DNA from: Clostridiaceae bacterium
GTDB lineage: Bacteria; Bacillota; Clostridia; Lachnospirales; Lachnospiraceae
DNA length: 64,000 nt
Reading direction: 5' to 3'
NCBI GenBank assembly: GCA_009911065.1
Contig: QXWR01000028.1
Span: forward strand, 1-64,000
Part shown: positions 43,246 to 51,490 of the stretch, in pieces
How positions within the stretch are numbered: position 1 is the stretch's first letter
Layout of the letters: every line of letters begins with the position of its first letter
Made by a program: the position numbers and the translations under genes
The notes under the pieces: model-generated
The model's input: only the letters and a program-made list of their open reading frames with translations
Told to the model about the DNA's origin: nothing
The model's database searches: none

Positions 43246-43485
43246 TTATCTTTTTCCTGCCGGTTTTCCCTGAATCTGATAGATCAGATAGTCCAGACAG
43301 GAAATCCTTTTTTCATCCGTGTGTACTCTGCCAAGCAGATATTCCCTCTGATGTTCTAACAGTTCCAGCTGCTTCGCCTGCTGCCCCTTGTCAAACCATC
43401 CCAGAAAATCTTGGATCATTTCGTTTTTGCACCCGGCATCCTCCAGATTCTGGATAACGGATTCCCTGTTTCCTATGGTTATCAT
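43246..43485 (-). CDS. Small conserved cytoplasmic protein
   Basis: A 79-residue charged helical protein beginning MITIGNRESVIQNLEDAGC and ending in YLIYQIQGKPAGKR. I recognise this layout as a small uncharacterised protein frequent in Lachnospiraceae (about 75-80 residues, with the ISCLDYLIYQI block), often near MarR or LysR genes, but it has no function assigned. A purine-rich AGGGGG lies upstream of the ATG; the 24 upstream in-frame codons coincide with a dispersed repeat and are not coding. Confidence 0.65.
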   Translation of the reverse strand: MITIGNRESVIQNLEDAGCKNEMIQDFLGWFDKGQQAKQLELLEHQREYLLGRVHTDEKRISCLDYLIYQIQGKPAGKR

Positions 43486-43516
43486 TCCTGCACCCCCTAA
43501 TGTATTCGATAATTTT

Positions 43517-43562
43517 GCAGGCAATGGCGCTGTTCGCCAGCGGCACACGTTTCGCACGAACC
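43517..43562. repeat. Dispersed 46-bp repeat, copy 2
   Basis: It begins GCAGGCAATGGCGCTGTTCG and ends CACACGTTTCGCACGAACC. It is colinear with 28507-28552 and its first half is echoed at 46772. The stem GCGCTG/CAGCG is kept by a compensating change. Confidence 0.7.
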
Positions 43563-43873
43563 GAAGCGGAGCAAAAACCTAAGCATACCTGCCTGCAAAG
43601 ATGCAGCACATCTCTTTCCTATATTAGCAGCTGCTGCAAAATCAGTAACTACACAACTTTCTGTTGGGTTACTGACTTCACTATAAATTCACTATAAATC
43701 TATATATAAAAAATAGCAAATATTTATATATAATTTGTTTTCATAGTTGAAACCTATTGATATTTATGCTAGAATTTTTTTAGTTTTTTACGAAATGGTT
43801 CATATGCCTCGAAAAATATATGACATCTTCAAACGTAACCAATACCAAAGACAGACAAGAAGGAGAGCAAAAT
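43563..43873. other. Upstream region of the LysR gene
   Basis: No gene. An AT-rich stretch with a possible inverted repeat (AGTAACTACACAACTTTCTG and GGTTACTGACTT near 43650) precedes the LysR gene and probably carries its promoter and operator. Confidence 0.45.
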
Positions 43874-44767
43874 ATGGAAATACGGGTACTTCAATACTTT
43901 CTTGCCATTGCAAGAGAACAGAGCATTATACGGGCTGCCGAGTCCCTTCATCTCTCACAGCCTACGCTTTCCACACAGATTAAAAACATGGAAGAAGAAC
44001 TGGGAAAGCAGCTGCTGATTCGCGGCACAAAAGGTTCCCGCAAGGTTACTCTGACGGAAGAAGGAATGATTCTTAGGAAAAGAGCAGAGGAAATTCTGGA
44101 TCTGGTAAAGAAAACACAACATGAGATTACCTGCTCCGACCATGTGGTAATCGGAGATGTCTACATCGGCGCCGGAGAAACCGATGGAATGCGCCTGCTG
44201 GCAAAAGCCGCCGGAAACTTAAAAAAACTTTATCCGGGAATCCATTACCATATTTCCAGCGGCAATGCCGTCTTTGTCAAAGAACAGCTGGATAAGGGAT
44301 TGATTGATTTTGGAATGATATTCCAAACGCCGGATACAAACAAATATGAGGCATTGAAACTCCCGTCAAAGGATATATGGGGTGTCCTGATGAGAAAAGA
44401 CTCCCCTCTGGCAGAAAAAGAATCGATCTCTCCGGAAGATTTGTGGAATCAGCCATTGCTGATATCACAGCAGGAAACAGAGGGCGGGAGAATCTCCCAG
44501 TGGATGAAGCGCAGCCTCTCGGAACTGGATATTATTATGACTTATAATCTGTTGTTCAATGCCTCCCTGCTTGTGGAAGAAGGACTTGGATATGCCATCT
44601 GCTTTGACAGAATTATCAATACTTCCGGTGACAGCAGGCTTTGTTTCCGTCCTCTGACACCTACAATCGAAATTGAAATGTATATGATCTGGAAAAAATA
44701 TCAGGTCTTTTCCAAAGCTGCTGAAAAATTTCTGATGATGATGCAGGGGAATATAAGCACTCTTTAA
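43874..44767 (+). CDS. LysR family transcriptional regulator
   Basis: A 297-residue LTTR. The N-terminal winged helix reads MEIRVLQYFLAIAREQSI, then SLHLSQPTLSTQIKNMEEEL and GKQLLIRGTKGSRKVTLTEE, followed by a periplasmic-binding-like effector domain (about 90-297, with YIGAGETDGM, FGMIFQTPD and SLLVEEGLGYAICFD). I use the ATG after AAGGAGAG; the 18 codons before it lack a site. It faces away from the kinase and CMD-cupin/hydrolase cluster, and such regulators are commonly found with CMD-cupin genes. Confidence 0.9.
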   Translation: MEIRVLQYFLAIAREQSIIRAAESLHLSQPTLSTQIKNMEEELGKQLLIRGTKGSRKVTLTEEGMILRKRAEEILDLVKKTQHEITCSDHVVIGDVYIGAGETDGMRLLAKAAGNLKKLYPGIHYHISSGNAVFVKEQLDKGLIDFGMIFQTPDTNKYEALKLPSKDIWGVLMRKDSPLAEKESISPEDLWNQPLLISQQETEGGRISQWMKRSLSELDIIMTYNLLFNASLLVEEGLGYAICFDRIINTSGDSRLCFRPLTPTIEIEMYMIWKKYQVFSKAAEKFLMMMQGNISTL

Positions 44768-44891
44768 TCGTAACGTGAATCATTTGTTCCTATATAAACT
44801 AAGAGCGAAGCCAGATAAGGACAGGAATTGGAGTCGTGAGCTGCCTGACTGGTGTACTAGTGGGTACTTTGCCACTATAAAAGAAAAGAAA

Positions 44892-44927
44892 AATCCCCAA
44901 ACTGTGCTTCAACACGGTTTGGGGATT
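44892..44927 (-). terminator. Strong terminator of the 438-residue protein gene
   Basis: AATCCCCAAACTGTG and CACGGTTTGGGGATT pair (14 of 15) around a 6-base loop. On the minus strand it is followed by TTTTTCTTTTCTTTT. The stem begins nine bases after the stop. Confidence 0.9.
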
Positions 44928-44935
44928 CACTTCTA

Positions 44936-46252
44936 TTATTTATTTCTTCCCGTCTTTTTTGCCAAACCATGGTAATATCGCATAAACCGACACACTTCCT
45001 CATAAGTCTCCCGGATTACGTTCCTGCGTTGCTCCCCATCCGGGGTCTCCCTTGTCTCAAGAAAAAGCTGCGCATTGCGGTACATCACTGCCATGGCGTC
45101 TCTCGGATCATTGCAGGCGTCCGGAAACTCCTTCAGGTGCTCTTTCATATAATCAGAATTGTGTCTCACACATTCTTCCAAGCAAGCATATCCTTCCCCT
45201 TCCTTTCCATTCATCAGGTCCCATACGCCAAACAAATAATCATCCGCCCGCCAGGTATCCGGTTTTCCCTCCGTATCCAAATTCCACATGAGTCTGCCGG
45301 TCCTTGAATCCTTCGGGCCTTTCTCCGTAGCCTTCAGGTAATCCCGGCGTTCCTTCGCAAAATATGTCTCCAGACTGTCGATCTTCTGCCACTCCGGCAA
45401 CACGTCATCCGCCAGGAATGTCAAGATATCATCAAATTTTCTGTTGATACGTTCCACCATGGCAGCGTCCACAGCTTCCATGCCATGCTGTATCACCCCC
45501 CAGTCTTTTCGCATCCTTTGAAAGCTCTCCCCCTGACAAATGTGCCCTGGCAGGTCTAATAGGTTGTACTGTATGGCATATATGGGACAAAGATAACGGA
45601 TTATCTCCTCATATCCGCCACCCCTGAAATAGCCAATAAACTGGATACGGGATACCAGACCGTTCTTTTCCCGTACAAAGGTCTTAGGGCCTGCTTTTTT
45701 CATCCCATATGCCTTTGCGACAGGAGCAATCTTTGCCTGCAAATTTTCTTTTAAACGGAGCTTCAGTTCTTCCCCGCACTCTTTCCACTGTTTTGCTGTC
45801 CTTGCATTTTTATAGGGAAAATCCTTTGCCGGTTTCTGCCCAATTGGTGTTCCCAACAGGCTTTTCCAGTCAAAAACGATTGTATCTGTGGGATGGTCCT
45901 GCAGGTATGCCTCCCACTTTTGTTTGGCAAATAGGATATTCTTATGATAACCTTCCATAGCTTTCTGTCTTTTGCGAATTTCCTCTTCCTGCATTTTCTC
46001 CTCATAATAGCTTGAAATCTTTACTGGACGTCCTTGGGCATGAAAATAATAAGCAACTCCGCTTTGTGTCTTTACCATCCAATAATAGTTGGCATCCCAT
46101 AAGGCAGGCATCATCCGTCCTCTGTCTCCCCGATTGAGAGACTTTTCCAGCTTAGACCTGTTCCTGTTCCACCATGTTTCCCATTCCTTCGGCTCCACTT
46201 CCCCTGCGGTAATGCGCAGAAACATCTGTTTCATTTCATCTTGAAAACTCAT
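44936..46252 (-). CDS. Protein of unknown function, 438 residues
   Basis: A soluble, charged protein with no signal peptide or membrane helix. Seen are an N-terminal WWNRNRSKLEKSLNRGDRGR block, a coiled-coil-like KMQEEEIRKRQKAMEGYHKN, and a Tyr/Trp-rich centre (FIGYFRGGGYEEIIRYLCPI). A KESL-like C-terminus includes CVRHNSDYMKEHLKEFPDA. The overall style recalls immunity or housekeeping DUF proteins encoded next to SUKH genes, but I cannot assign a family. AAAGGAT precedes the ATG and a strong terminator follows, so it is a monocistronic unit. Confidence 0.6.
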   Translation of the reverse strand: MSFQDEMKQMFLRITAGEVEPKEWETWWNRNRSKLEKSLNRGDRGRMMPALWDANYYWMVKTQSGVAYYFHAQGRPVKISSYYEEKMQEEEIRKRQKAMEGYHKNILFAKQKWEAYLQDHPTDTIVFDWKSLLGTPIGQKPAKDFPYKNARTAKQWKECGEELKLRLKENLQAKIAPVAKAYGMKKAGPKTFVREKNGLVSRIQFIGYFRGGGYEEIIRYLCPIYAIQYNLLDLPGHICQGESFQRMRKDWGVIQHGMEAVDAAMVERINRKFDDILTFLADDVLPEWQKIDSLETYFAKERRDYLKATEKGPKDSRTGRLMWNLDTEGKPDTWRADDYLFGVWDLMNGKEGEGYACLEECVRHNSDYMKEHLKEFPDACNDPRDAMAVMYRNAQLFLETRETPDGEQRRNVIRETYEEVCRFMRYYHGLAKKTGRNK

Positions 46253-46475
46253 CCCTAAATATCCTTTCGCAGTAAGTAGTTTCTCACCTCTTGTAATGCC
46301 GTCTAACGCCTTACAATGCAGGAAAAACGTGAGGTCTGTGTGGAAAATAGCTTCACAAAATATCCTGCATTGATAAAAAAAGAATTAGCAACCGATTAGC
46401 TGGTTTCGTTCCAGCTTGTAGACCGTTTATCAAGATTATACGATACTCCTTTTTACAATACAAGGAGTAGATATT

Positions 46476-46853
46476 TTGTATGAAACTATGAATCGTTTAT
46501 CTTTTTCGAATATTTTTGTCATTGTTACAAACATATATCAAGACAGAGCATTACCGAAGAAAAACCCATGTTTAAAAACTTTGTATCAGCAAAATCATGG
46601 GGATGATTGGGAAAATGTTGTTGATCATGATACGGTTGCAATCTATACACACTATCAAAATCATACGACATTCTTCCATAAAAATTTATGTAAATTGAAC
46701 TTACCGGTCCTATTGACAGGAAGTAAAGAGGATAAATTTATGTCCGGTGAATTTTTTAATCATCCAAATTTGCAGGCAGCGAACGCCAGCGGCAGGAAGC
46801 ATCCTCTCTCCCCGCCGCTGAAAGAATCCAAATTCCTATTTGGTGAACTATAA
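46476..46853 (+). pseudogene. Alpha/beta hydrolase fragment
   Basis: The plus strand carries NHGDDWENVVDHDTVAIYTH, FFHKNLCKLNLPVLLTGSKE and DKFMSGEFF, the acid-bearing C-terminal region of an alpha/beta hydrolase. The nucleophile elbow and the catalytic-histidine end are missing; after 46770 the frame runs into a dispersed repeat. Inverted TACTCCTT and AAGGAGTA lie just upstream. Confidence 0.7.
46772..46793. repeat. Dispersed 46-bp repeat, partial copy 3
   Basis: GCAGGCAGCG then AACGCCAGCGGC corresponds to the first half of the repeats at 28507 and 43517. It marks the point where the hydrolase remnant ends. Confidence 0.5.
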
Positions 46854-46868
46854 ATTTAACTGCAAACC

Positions 46869-47750
46869 TTATCCCAATGATTTCAAATTTTTTCTATATT
46901 CCTGCATTTCTATTTCATCAACATTGTCCAAAACATATTGCAGATCATTTGTGACCTTTTCACGGTCATATGGTAAATATGCCGTTACTGGAATAAAGTT
47001 TGAAACTGTGTTTGCAAATAAATGTGTCCTTATATTTAAGTTATTGATTAGCAGTTGCAATTCACGAATACGCTCCTTTTCCCCGGCAGGTTCAAACAAT
47101 CCTTGCTGTGCCATTTTGTATAATTCCGTATCTGGAAAAAGCGTGAGAGAATCTACGGAAACAAAATACGGGTTAAGCTGACTGAAAAGTCTTGCACTAT
47201 TCCTTGCATTTCGGTATCCGCCGCCTTTTCCCGCAAGTCCTGCCATATAAACAAAATAATATTCAATACCCGCTTCATCCAACTTCCTGCATTGCTCCAG
47301 AATATCAGCGGTCGTATAGCCTTTATTTGCAAAGGCAAGCGTTTCATCATCACCACTCTCCACACCAATACTTAGACCATTAATGCCCATTGCTTTTAAT
47401 TTTCTAAGCTGCCATACTTCTTTGTTTTTTATGTCACGGATGCTCGCAAACATAGCCATTGTCTGGCATTTTATGAGGTAATCTCTTACCGTTAAAGCCC
47501 TAAGTTTAAGATTGTCATAGCTCATCCCAAAAGGATTTGCCCCTGTCCAGAATATTCTTCTTGTATATGGTTGATAGTTCTTTATCTCTGCTAAATCTTC
47601 CTCAAATTCTTCCATAGGCGACATCCGGAAGCACTCGTTTTTATACAGGTTACAAAACTTGCATTTATTATAGGTGCAGCCAGAAGTAGCCTGTATGATG
47701 ACAGAATGTGCTTCATATGGTGGTCGCCAAGTTCTGCCTGTAAAGTGCAT
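46869..47750 (-). CDS. Radical SAM protein (downstream of a pair)
   Basis: A 293-residue radical SAM enzyme. After MHFTGRTWRPPYEAHSV comes the cluster motif in SGCTYNKCKFC (C-x4-C-x2-C), then FRMSPMEEFEEDL, LSIGVESGDDETLAFANKGY (GGE/SAM-binding and beta-5 region) and YMAGLAGKGGGY. No B12 or SPASM domain is present. The N-terminal YTG-type WRPPYEA motif is shared with its neighbour. The ATG used has AAGGAG eight bases upstream. Its substrate is unknown. Confidence 0.85.
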   Translation of the reverse strand: MHFTGRTWRPPYEAHSVIIQATSGCTYNKCKFCNLYKNECFRMSPMEEFEEDLAEIKNYQPYTRRIFWTGANPFGMSYDNLKLRALTVRDYLIKCQTMAMFASIRDIKNKEVWQLRKLKAMGINGLSIGVESGDDETLAFANKGYTTADILEQCRKLDEAGIEYYFVYMAGLAGKGGGYRNARNSARLFSQLNPYFVSVDSLTLFPDTELYKMAQQGLFEPAGEKERIRELQLLINNLNIRTHLFANTVSNFIPVTAYLPYDREKVTNDLQYVLDNVDEIEMQEYRKNLKSLG

Positions 47751-47876
47751 GATTGCTACTCCTTCTCTTTTCTGCACATCTTTTGTGCATAAAGATATAC
47801 TTGCAAAATGTTTGCTTACTTTTATGTAGTTTTTGTGTAGTTTTCTACATATAAAGGTATCCACAAGATATTTTAC

Positions 47877-48776
47877 TTACAGATGATAAACACTCTTTCT
47901 ATACTGTTGTAACTCTTCTTCGCTGACATTCCCTATGATTTCATCAAGAAACGACAACAGTTTTTCCTTATCCTTTGGCAGTTGACCGTGAAACTGGTAC
48001 GCATTGGAAGCTCCCATTGCTGCAAAGATCGTAGGTATGTGCAAATTTTCAATCAGTGTTCGTACCTCTTTGTATTTTTCAACTTCTCCTTCCTCCCGCC
48101 AGTTCCCACGCCGTATTTCGGCATAAAGTTCAGAATCGGGATAAATCGTAAGCATATTTGCGCCAATGAGCGTAGGGTGTATCTGGTTGCATAGTTCAGC
48201 TGTCAATTTTGCTCCAATTTCTCCACGACCTGCCCCAGAAATACTGACCAAATAAAAGAAACTGTAATGAATACCTGCTGCATCTAATCTTTGGCATTGC
48301 TCTATGATGTCTGCCGAGGTATATCCCTTGTTCATAAACTGCAAGGCTTCATCATCGCCTGTTTCTATCCCTATTGTCAAACCATCATATCCCATAGCCC
48401 GCAGTTTGGTAAGTTCTTCATCGGTTTTTGGGGTAACATCCGTAATCCTTGCAAACGAACCGATAGACTTAACGGATGGGAGATATTTGTGGATTAGCTC
48501 TGCAATCGCAGCTAATTTATCATAGGACAAAACGAATGGGTTAGCTCCTGTCAAAAACACTCGGCGGGTATGCCCGCTGTGCCAACCTTTGGCTACCCTT
48601 TTAACCTCCTGCAAATCACACTCAATATCCTCCACAGGGGACATTCTGAATTTGAACGGCAAATCATGATACAAGGTACAAAACTTGCATTTATGATGGG
48701 TACAGCCTGCCGTTACCTCTAACAACAGTGATGCCGCTTCATACGGCGGTCGCCAAATCGTTCCTGTGTAGTGCAT
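47877..48776 (-). CDS. Radical SAM protein (upstream of a pair)
   Basis: A 299-residue paralogue of the next gene. MHYTGTIWRPPYEA is followed by AGCTHHKCKFC (C-x4-C-x2-C), FRMSPVEDIECDL, LTIGIETGDDEALQFMNKGY and YLVSISGAGRGE. AAGGAG lies eight bases before the ATG. It is 126 bp upstream of the second copy and divergent from an HxlR regulator; both probably respond to that regulator. Paired, related radical SAM enzymes often act successively or as a heterodimer, which I infer and do not see. Confidence 0.85.
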   Translation of the reverse strand: MHYTGTIWRPPYEAASLLLEVTAGCTHHKCKFCTLYHDLPFKFRMSPVEDIECDLQEVKRVAKGWHSGHTRRVFLTGANPFVLSYDKLAAIAELIHKYLPSVKSIGSFARITDVTPKTDEELTKLRAMGYDGLTIGIETGDDEALQFMNKGYTSADIIEQCQRLDAAGIHYSFFYLVSISGAGRGEIGAKLTAELCNQIHPTLIGANMLTIYPDSELYAEIRRGNWREEGEVEKYKEVRTLIENLHIPTIFAAMGASNAYQFHGQLPKDKEKLLSFLDEIIGNVSEEELQQYRKSVYHL

Positions 48777-48885
48777 AAACACATCTCCTTTTCTTGTTCC
48801 TACATGATTTCCTGTGCGTACAGGTATACCTGCAGGTGTTTTCTGTAATCTATACTAATTATACTTTCCCACAATAATTTTACAA

Positions 48886-48924
48886 GTACTGTACTTTTTT
48901 ATAGTACCCATATATAATTGGTAC
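48886..48924. promoter_or_regulatory. Candidate HxlR operator between radical SAM and regulator genes
   Basis: GTACC at 48904 and GGTAC at 48920 form an inverted repeat with an 11-base centre, and two more GTAC words lie at 48886 and 48891. It is placed between divergent genes. Confidence 0.5.
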
Positions 48925-48976
48925 ATTGATTTATGAGAAAATGTATGTTACACTGTTCTAAAAAGGAGTAACCGGA

Positions 48977-49306
48977 ATGAAAAAAAGTGCATTGGCTGTT
49001 GAACGCTGCAAAACCGTTTCTACCATACAAAAAATTTTAGGCGGAAAATGGAAAATCGAAATCATTTATTACATCGCCTTTCGGGACATACACCGTTTCG
49101 GAGAGCTTCGCCGGCATATCGGTGATATTACAGAGTCGAGCCTGACAAAGCAGCTTCGGGAATTGGAGGCAGACGGATTTATTTCCCGCCATGATTACAA
49201 AGAAGTCCCTCCCCATGTGGAATATAACCTTACTGACTTGGGGAAAAGCTTCATTCCAGTCTTTGAGCATATGAAACAATGGGGAGATGAAAATCTTAGT
49301 GAATAA
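48977..49306 (+). CDS. HxlR family transcriptional regulator
   Basis: A 109-residue winged-helix protein. It holds VERCKTVSTIQKILGGKWKI, then RFGELRRHIGDITESSLTKQ, LRELEADGFISRHDYKEVPP and VEYNLTDLGKSF, the complete HxlR fold, with a Cys near residue 10 in the position used by redox- or aldehyde-sensing members. AAAAAGGAG precedes the ATG. Divergent to the radical SAM pair with a palindromic site between, it is probably their repressor or activator. Confidence 0.88.
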   Translation: MKKSALAVERCKTVSTIQKILGGKWKIEIIYYIAFRDIHRFGELRRHIGDITESSLTKQLRELEADGFISRHDYKEVPPHVEYNLTDLGKSFIPVFEHMKQWGDENLSE

Positions 49307-49435
49307 ATAAATCATGGTATCTGGCAGTCGCATAAATAATTTAGGAAGTATTACTTATGGCAATCAATCAGCATTGTATTAGACGGAAATATTTTGCTAA
49401 GGGCGTTGTCATGCTTACCTGTTTGTTTCAATCAT

Positions 49436-49954
49436 TTATAGCTTTTCGTAGTGGACTAATTCATTCAATGGAATACGTTGTGTAGCATGACGTTTTGGGT
49501 CAGCAAAACTTTTGTCTGCATATCCTATTGCTAAAATATTGATTGGCTCAAGTGTATCTGGAAGTTTAAACTCCTGTTTGATCACATCAGGTTTAAAATA
49601 GCATATCCATACAGTCCCTAATCCTAATTCAGTTGCTTCCAGCATCATGTGGTCTGTAAGGATTGACGCATCTACATCCACTGTCTTTTTGTTATCAAAT
49701 GGACGTGTCCATGCTTTCGTATGCTCAGAGCAAACGATGATTGCCAAAGGTGCTCCATAAAGATTTGCCGCTTTTCCTACTTTGTTCAATCCCTCGTCCT
49801 CCTGCACAACGATAAGACGGACAGGCTGTAAATTTGCAGCTGTAGGTGCAACATGAGCAGCTAATAAAATTTTTTCCAGTTTTTCTGGCTCTACCTTTCT
49901 GCTTTTATAATCACGGACAGAATAACGTGATTTCGCAATTTCTAAAAATTCCAT
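49436..49954 (-). CDS. Nitroreductase family protein
   Basis: A 172-residue FMN-dependent nitroreductase-fold protein, probably NAD(P)H-dependent. It begins with EIAKSRYSVRDYKSRKVEP (FMN-phosphate-binding Arg), followed by AAHVAPTAANLQPVRLIVV, DHMMLEATELGLGTVWICYF and INILAIGYADKS. The length is that of the short, two-helix-deleted branch. AGGAGG precedes the ATG. It is divergent from an HxlR regulator with a palindromic operator, so it is probably induced by a reactive or oxidising compound. Confidence 0.9.
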   Translation of the reverse strand: MEFLEIAKSRYSVRDYKSRKVEPEKLEKILLAAHVAPTAANLQPVRLIVVQEDEGLNKVGKAANLYGAPLAIIVCSEHTKAWTRPFDNKKTVDVDASILTDHMMLEATELGLGTVWICYFKPDVIKQEFKLPDTLEPINILAIGYADKSFADPKRHATQRIPLNELVHYEKL

Positions 49955-50035
49955 AAGTATTCCTCCTGTTAAACTTGTTTTTTAGGTATCCCTATACTAT
50001 AATTATATCGCAAACAAATTTAAAGACAAGAATGC

Positions 50036-50064
50036 ACTTTTTAGGTATATACTATCTAAAAAGT
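50036..50064. promoter_or_regulatory. Palindromic operator for the second HxlR regulator
   Basis: ACTTTTTAG and CTAAAAAGT are perfect 9-base arms around an 11-base centre. The related word TTTTTTAGGTAT recurs at 49979. It overlaps the likely promoter of the HxlR gene at 50082. Confidence 0.72.
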
Positions 50065-50081
50065 AAGTAAGGAGAATTTTT

Positions 50082-50441
50082 ATGAGTGTAAATTGCAAAA
50101 ATAATTATAACTGTCCCATAGAAGCTACGATTGACTTAATTGGCGGGAAATATAAATCGGTCATTCTGTGGCATCTCATGGGTAAAACTTTGCGGTATAG
50201 TGAGCTACATAAATTAGTCCCCAAAGCAACTGATAAAATGTTAGCACAGCAGCTAAGAGAACTTGAAAATGACGGACTGATAAATAGAAAAGTCTATCCT
50301 GTTGTTCCCCCCAAAACAGAATATTCTTTAACCGACTTCGGCAATACCCTCGCCCCAATCTTAGATGCTATGTGCGATTGGGGAACTGTCTATTTAGATG
50401 GAGTAAGTAACACACCCGCTTGCTGTAAATCCCGAAAGTAA
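50082..50441 (+). CDS. HxlR family transcriptional regulator
   Basis: A 119-residue HxlR protein: NYNCPIEATIDLIGGKYKSV, LRYSELHKLVPKATDKMLAQ, QLRELENDGLINRKVYPVVP and YSLTDFGNTLAPIL. The Cys in NCPIEA is conserved in HypR-like sensors of disulfide stress and quinones. AAGGAG precedes the ATG. Divergent to the nitroreductase gene, which it probably represses until its Cys is modified. Confidence 0.9.
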   Translation: MSVNCKNNYNCPIEATIDLIGGKYKSVILWHLMGKTLRYSELHKLVPKATDKMLAQQLRELENDGLINRKVYPVVPPKTEYSLTDFGNTLAPILDAMCDWGTVYLDGVSNTPACCKSRK

Positions 50442-50587
50442 GAACCAATCTCCACAAATCAGAAACCACATCTTTTGTTTATAGAGTTTTACATCATTTA
50501 AGTAAAACTCTTATTTCCGTACAATATATAGTAAAATCTAATTGTACTGGTAGTGAGAAAATTAAGTAATGATGCAAACAACTTTAA

Positions 50588-50796
50588 CATTCTGGAATTG
50601 GATCAGGCAATTCCAGACTCCGCAAGAAACAACGGATCACAAGAAAAGAATTAGCCGAGGAACTTGGCGTTTCTTTAAGACACTTGCAATCAATAGAAAA
50701 AGAGGGGAAAATCCAAGTTTTCCACTGTTCATTCAACTTGTAACTATCGTAATTCTTTTTACCTCATTGTTATCGGTTTTCAACATGTTTTCATAG
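50588..50796 (+). pseudogene. XRE-type regulator fragment
   Basis: The plus strand reads LRKKQRITRKELAEELGVSL then RHLQSIEKEGK, a clear helix-turn-helix, and after a frameshift NPSFPLFIQLVTI, the typical continuation of mobile-element XRE regulators. No start codon or terminator is intact. Confidence 0.7.
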
Positions 50797-50960
50797 TTTA
50801 TAGTGTTTATGCGCCTTACTTCCAGTCCTGGCAGTTCAATATTAGACGTGAGCAGGTCAACTCCCTCATTATAGTGCAGGATACTTTGGGAGACATCGAC
50901 GGGATTATCGTCAATAATGTCTTGCATGATGGTGGAGAGCGTAGCGGGTAAATCATCCAG
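50796..50960 (-). pseudogene. ParA/Soj ATPase fragment
   Basis: The minus strand reads LDDLPATLSTIMQDIIDDNP then VDVSQSILHYNEGVDLLTSN and IELPGLEVRRIN. This is the interior of a ParA-type protein of conjugative elements. Walker motifs are missing. Confidence 0.72.
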
Positions 50961-50994
50961 TCAGCTGTAACTGAGTGACAGTAAAGGCAAAACC

Positions 50995-51048
50995 CTAGAA
51001 CATGTCTGAAAATTGCTTTCCGTCAGATGCGTGTCATAGTTTACGGCA
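50995..51048. repeat. Left end of the 166-bp MITE family
   Basis: CTAGAACATGTCTGAAAATT followed by GCTTTCCGTCAGATGCGTG corresponds to the left quarter of the element at 38422-38587. The rest is absent or unrecognisable. Confidence 0.7.
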
Positions 51049-51270
51049 TTTGTGATATGATCGGACAGACAGTGGTTTATAAGATAAAAATATAAAGAAC
51101 AAAAATACCGTAATAGAGTATGTCGGAATATTAGTTGAAAAAGCAACCAATTGATGAACATCATTATAGCCTAAAGAAGCTTCCATTATCCTTTTTTCAT
51201 TCCATCATCACTTTATATTCTCCATTAGCTTATTTTTTAGAAGATGTCAAATATGTTTTTAATTAGTTTT

Positions 51271-51420
51271 GTATGTCACCAAGGCGCATAGGCAACGGTT
51301 CCAGATGTTCCCCCAGCATCTGGTATGGTTTCTCGTCCATACAGATAACCGCATTTCTGGGTTATAAGGCATTTCATACACGCCAAAGGACTGTATGGAG
51401 ATGCTGGATAAGTTCTTTCC
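51271..51420 (-). pseudogene. IS630-family transposase remnant
   Basis: On the minus strand VYEMPYNPEM is followed, after a one-base frame change, by VICMDEKPYQMLGEHLEPL and PMRLGDI. CMDEKPYQ is the IS630 signature around the second catalytic Asp. Only about 50 codons survive. Confidence 0.75.
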
Positions 51421-51490
51421 GAAAAATCATCAATAGACAATCCATAAACAAGCACGCATAATTATAAAAAAACAAGGAGAGTGCCTGTTT

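Larger units (their letters stand above)
50442..51490. other. Mobile-element scrapyard upstream of the recombinase
   Basis: About 1 kb with no intact gene. It holds an XRE remnant, a ParA-type remnant on the other strand, one MITE end and a decayed IS630 transposase end, each listed separately. This marks the left edge of the accessory island. Confidence 0.7.

Noticed and set aside
49930-49952. Fourth copy of the response-regulator box (GCAATTTCTAAAAATT)
   Set aside because: It lies inside the first codons of the nitroreductase gene, lacks the second 11-bp repeat and has no -10 element at the fixed distance.
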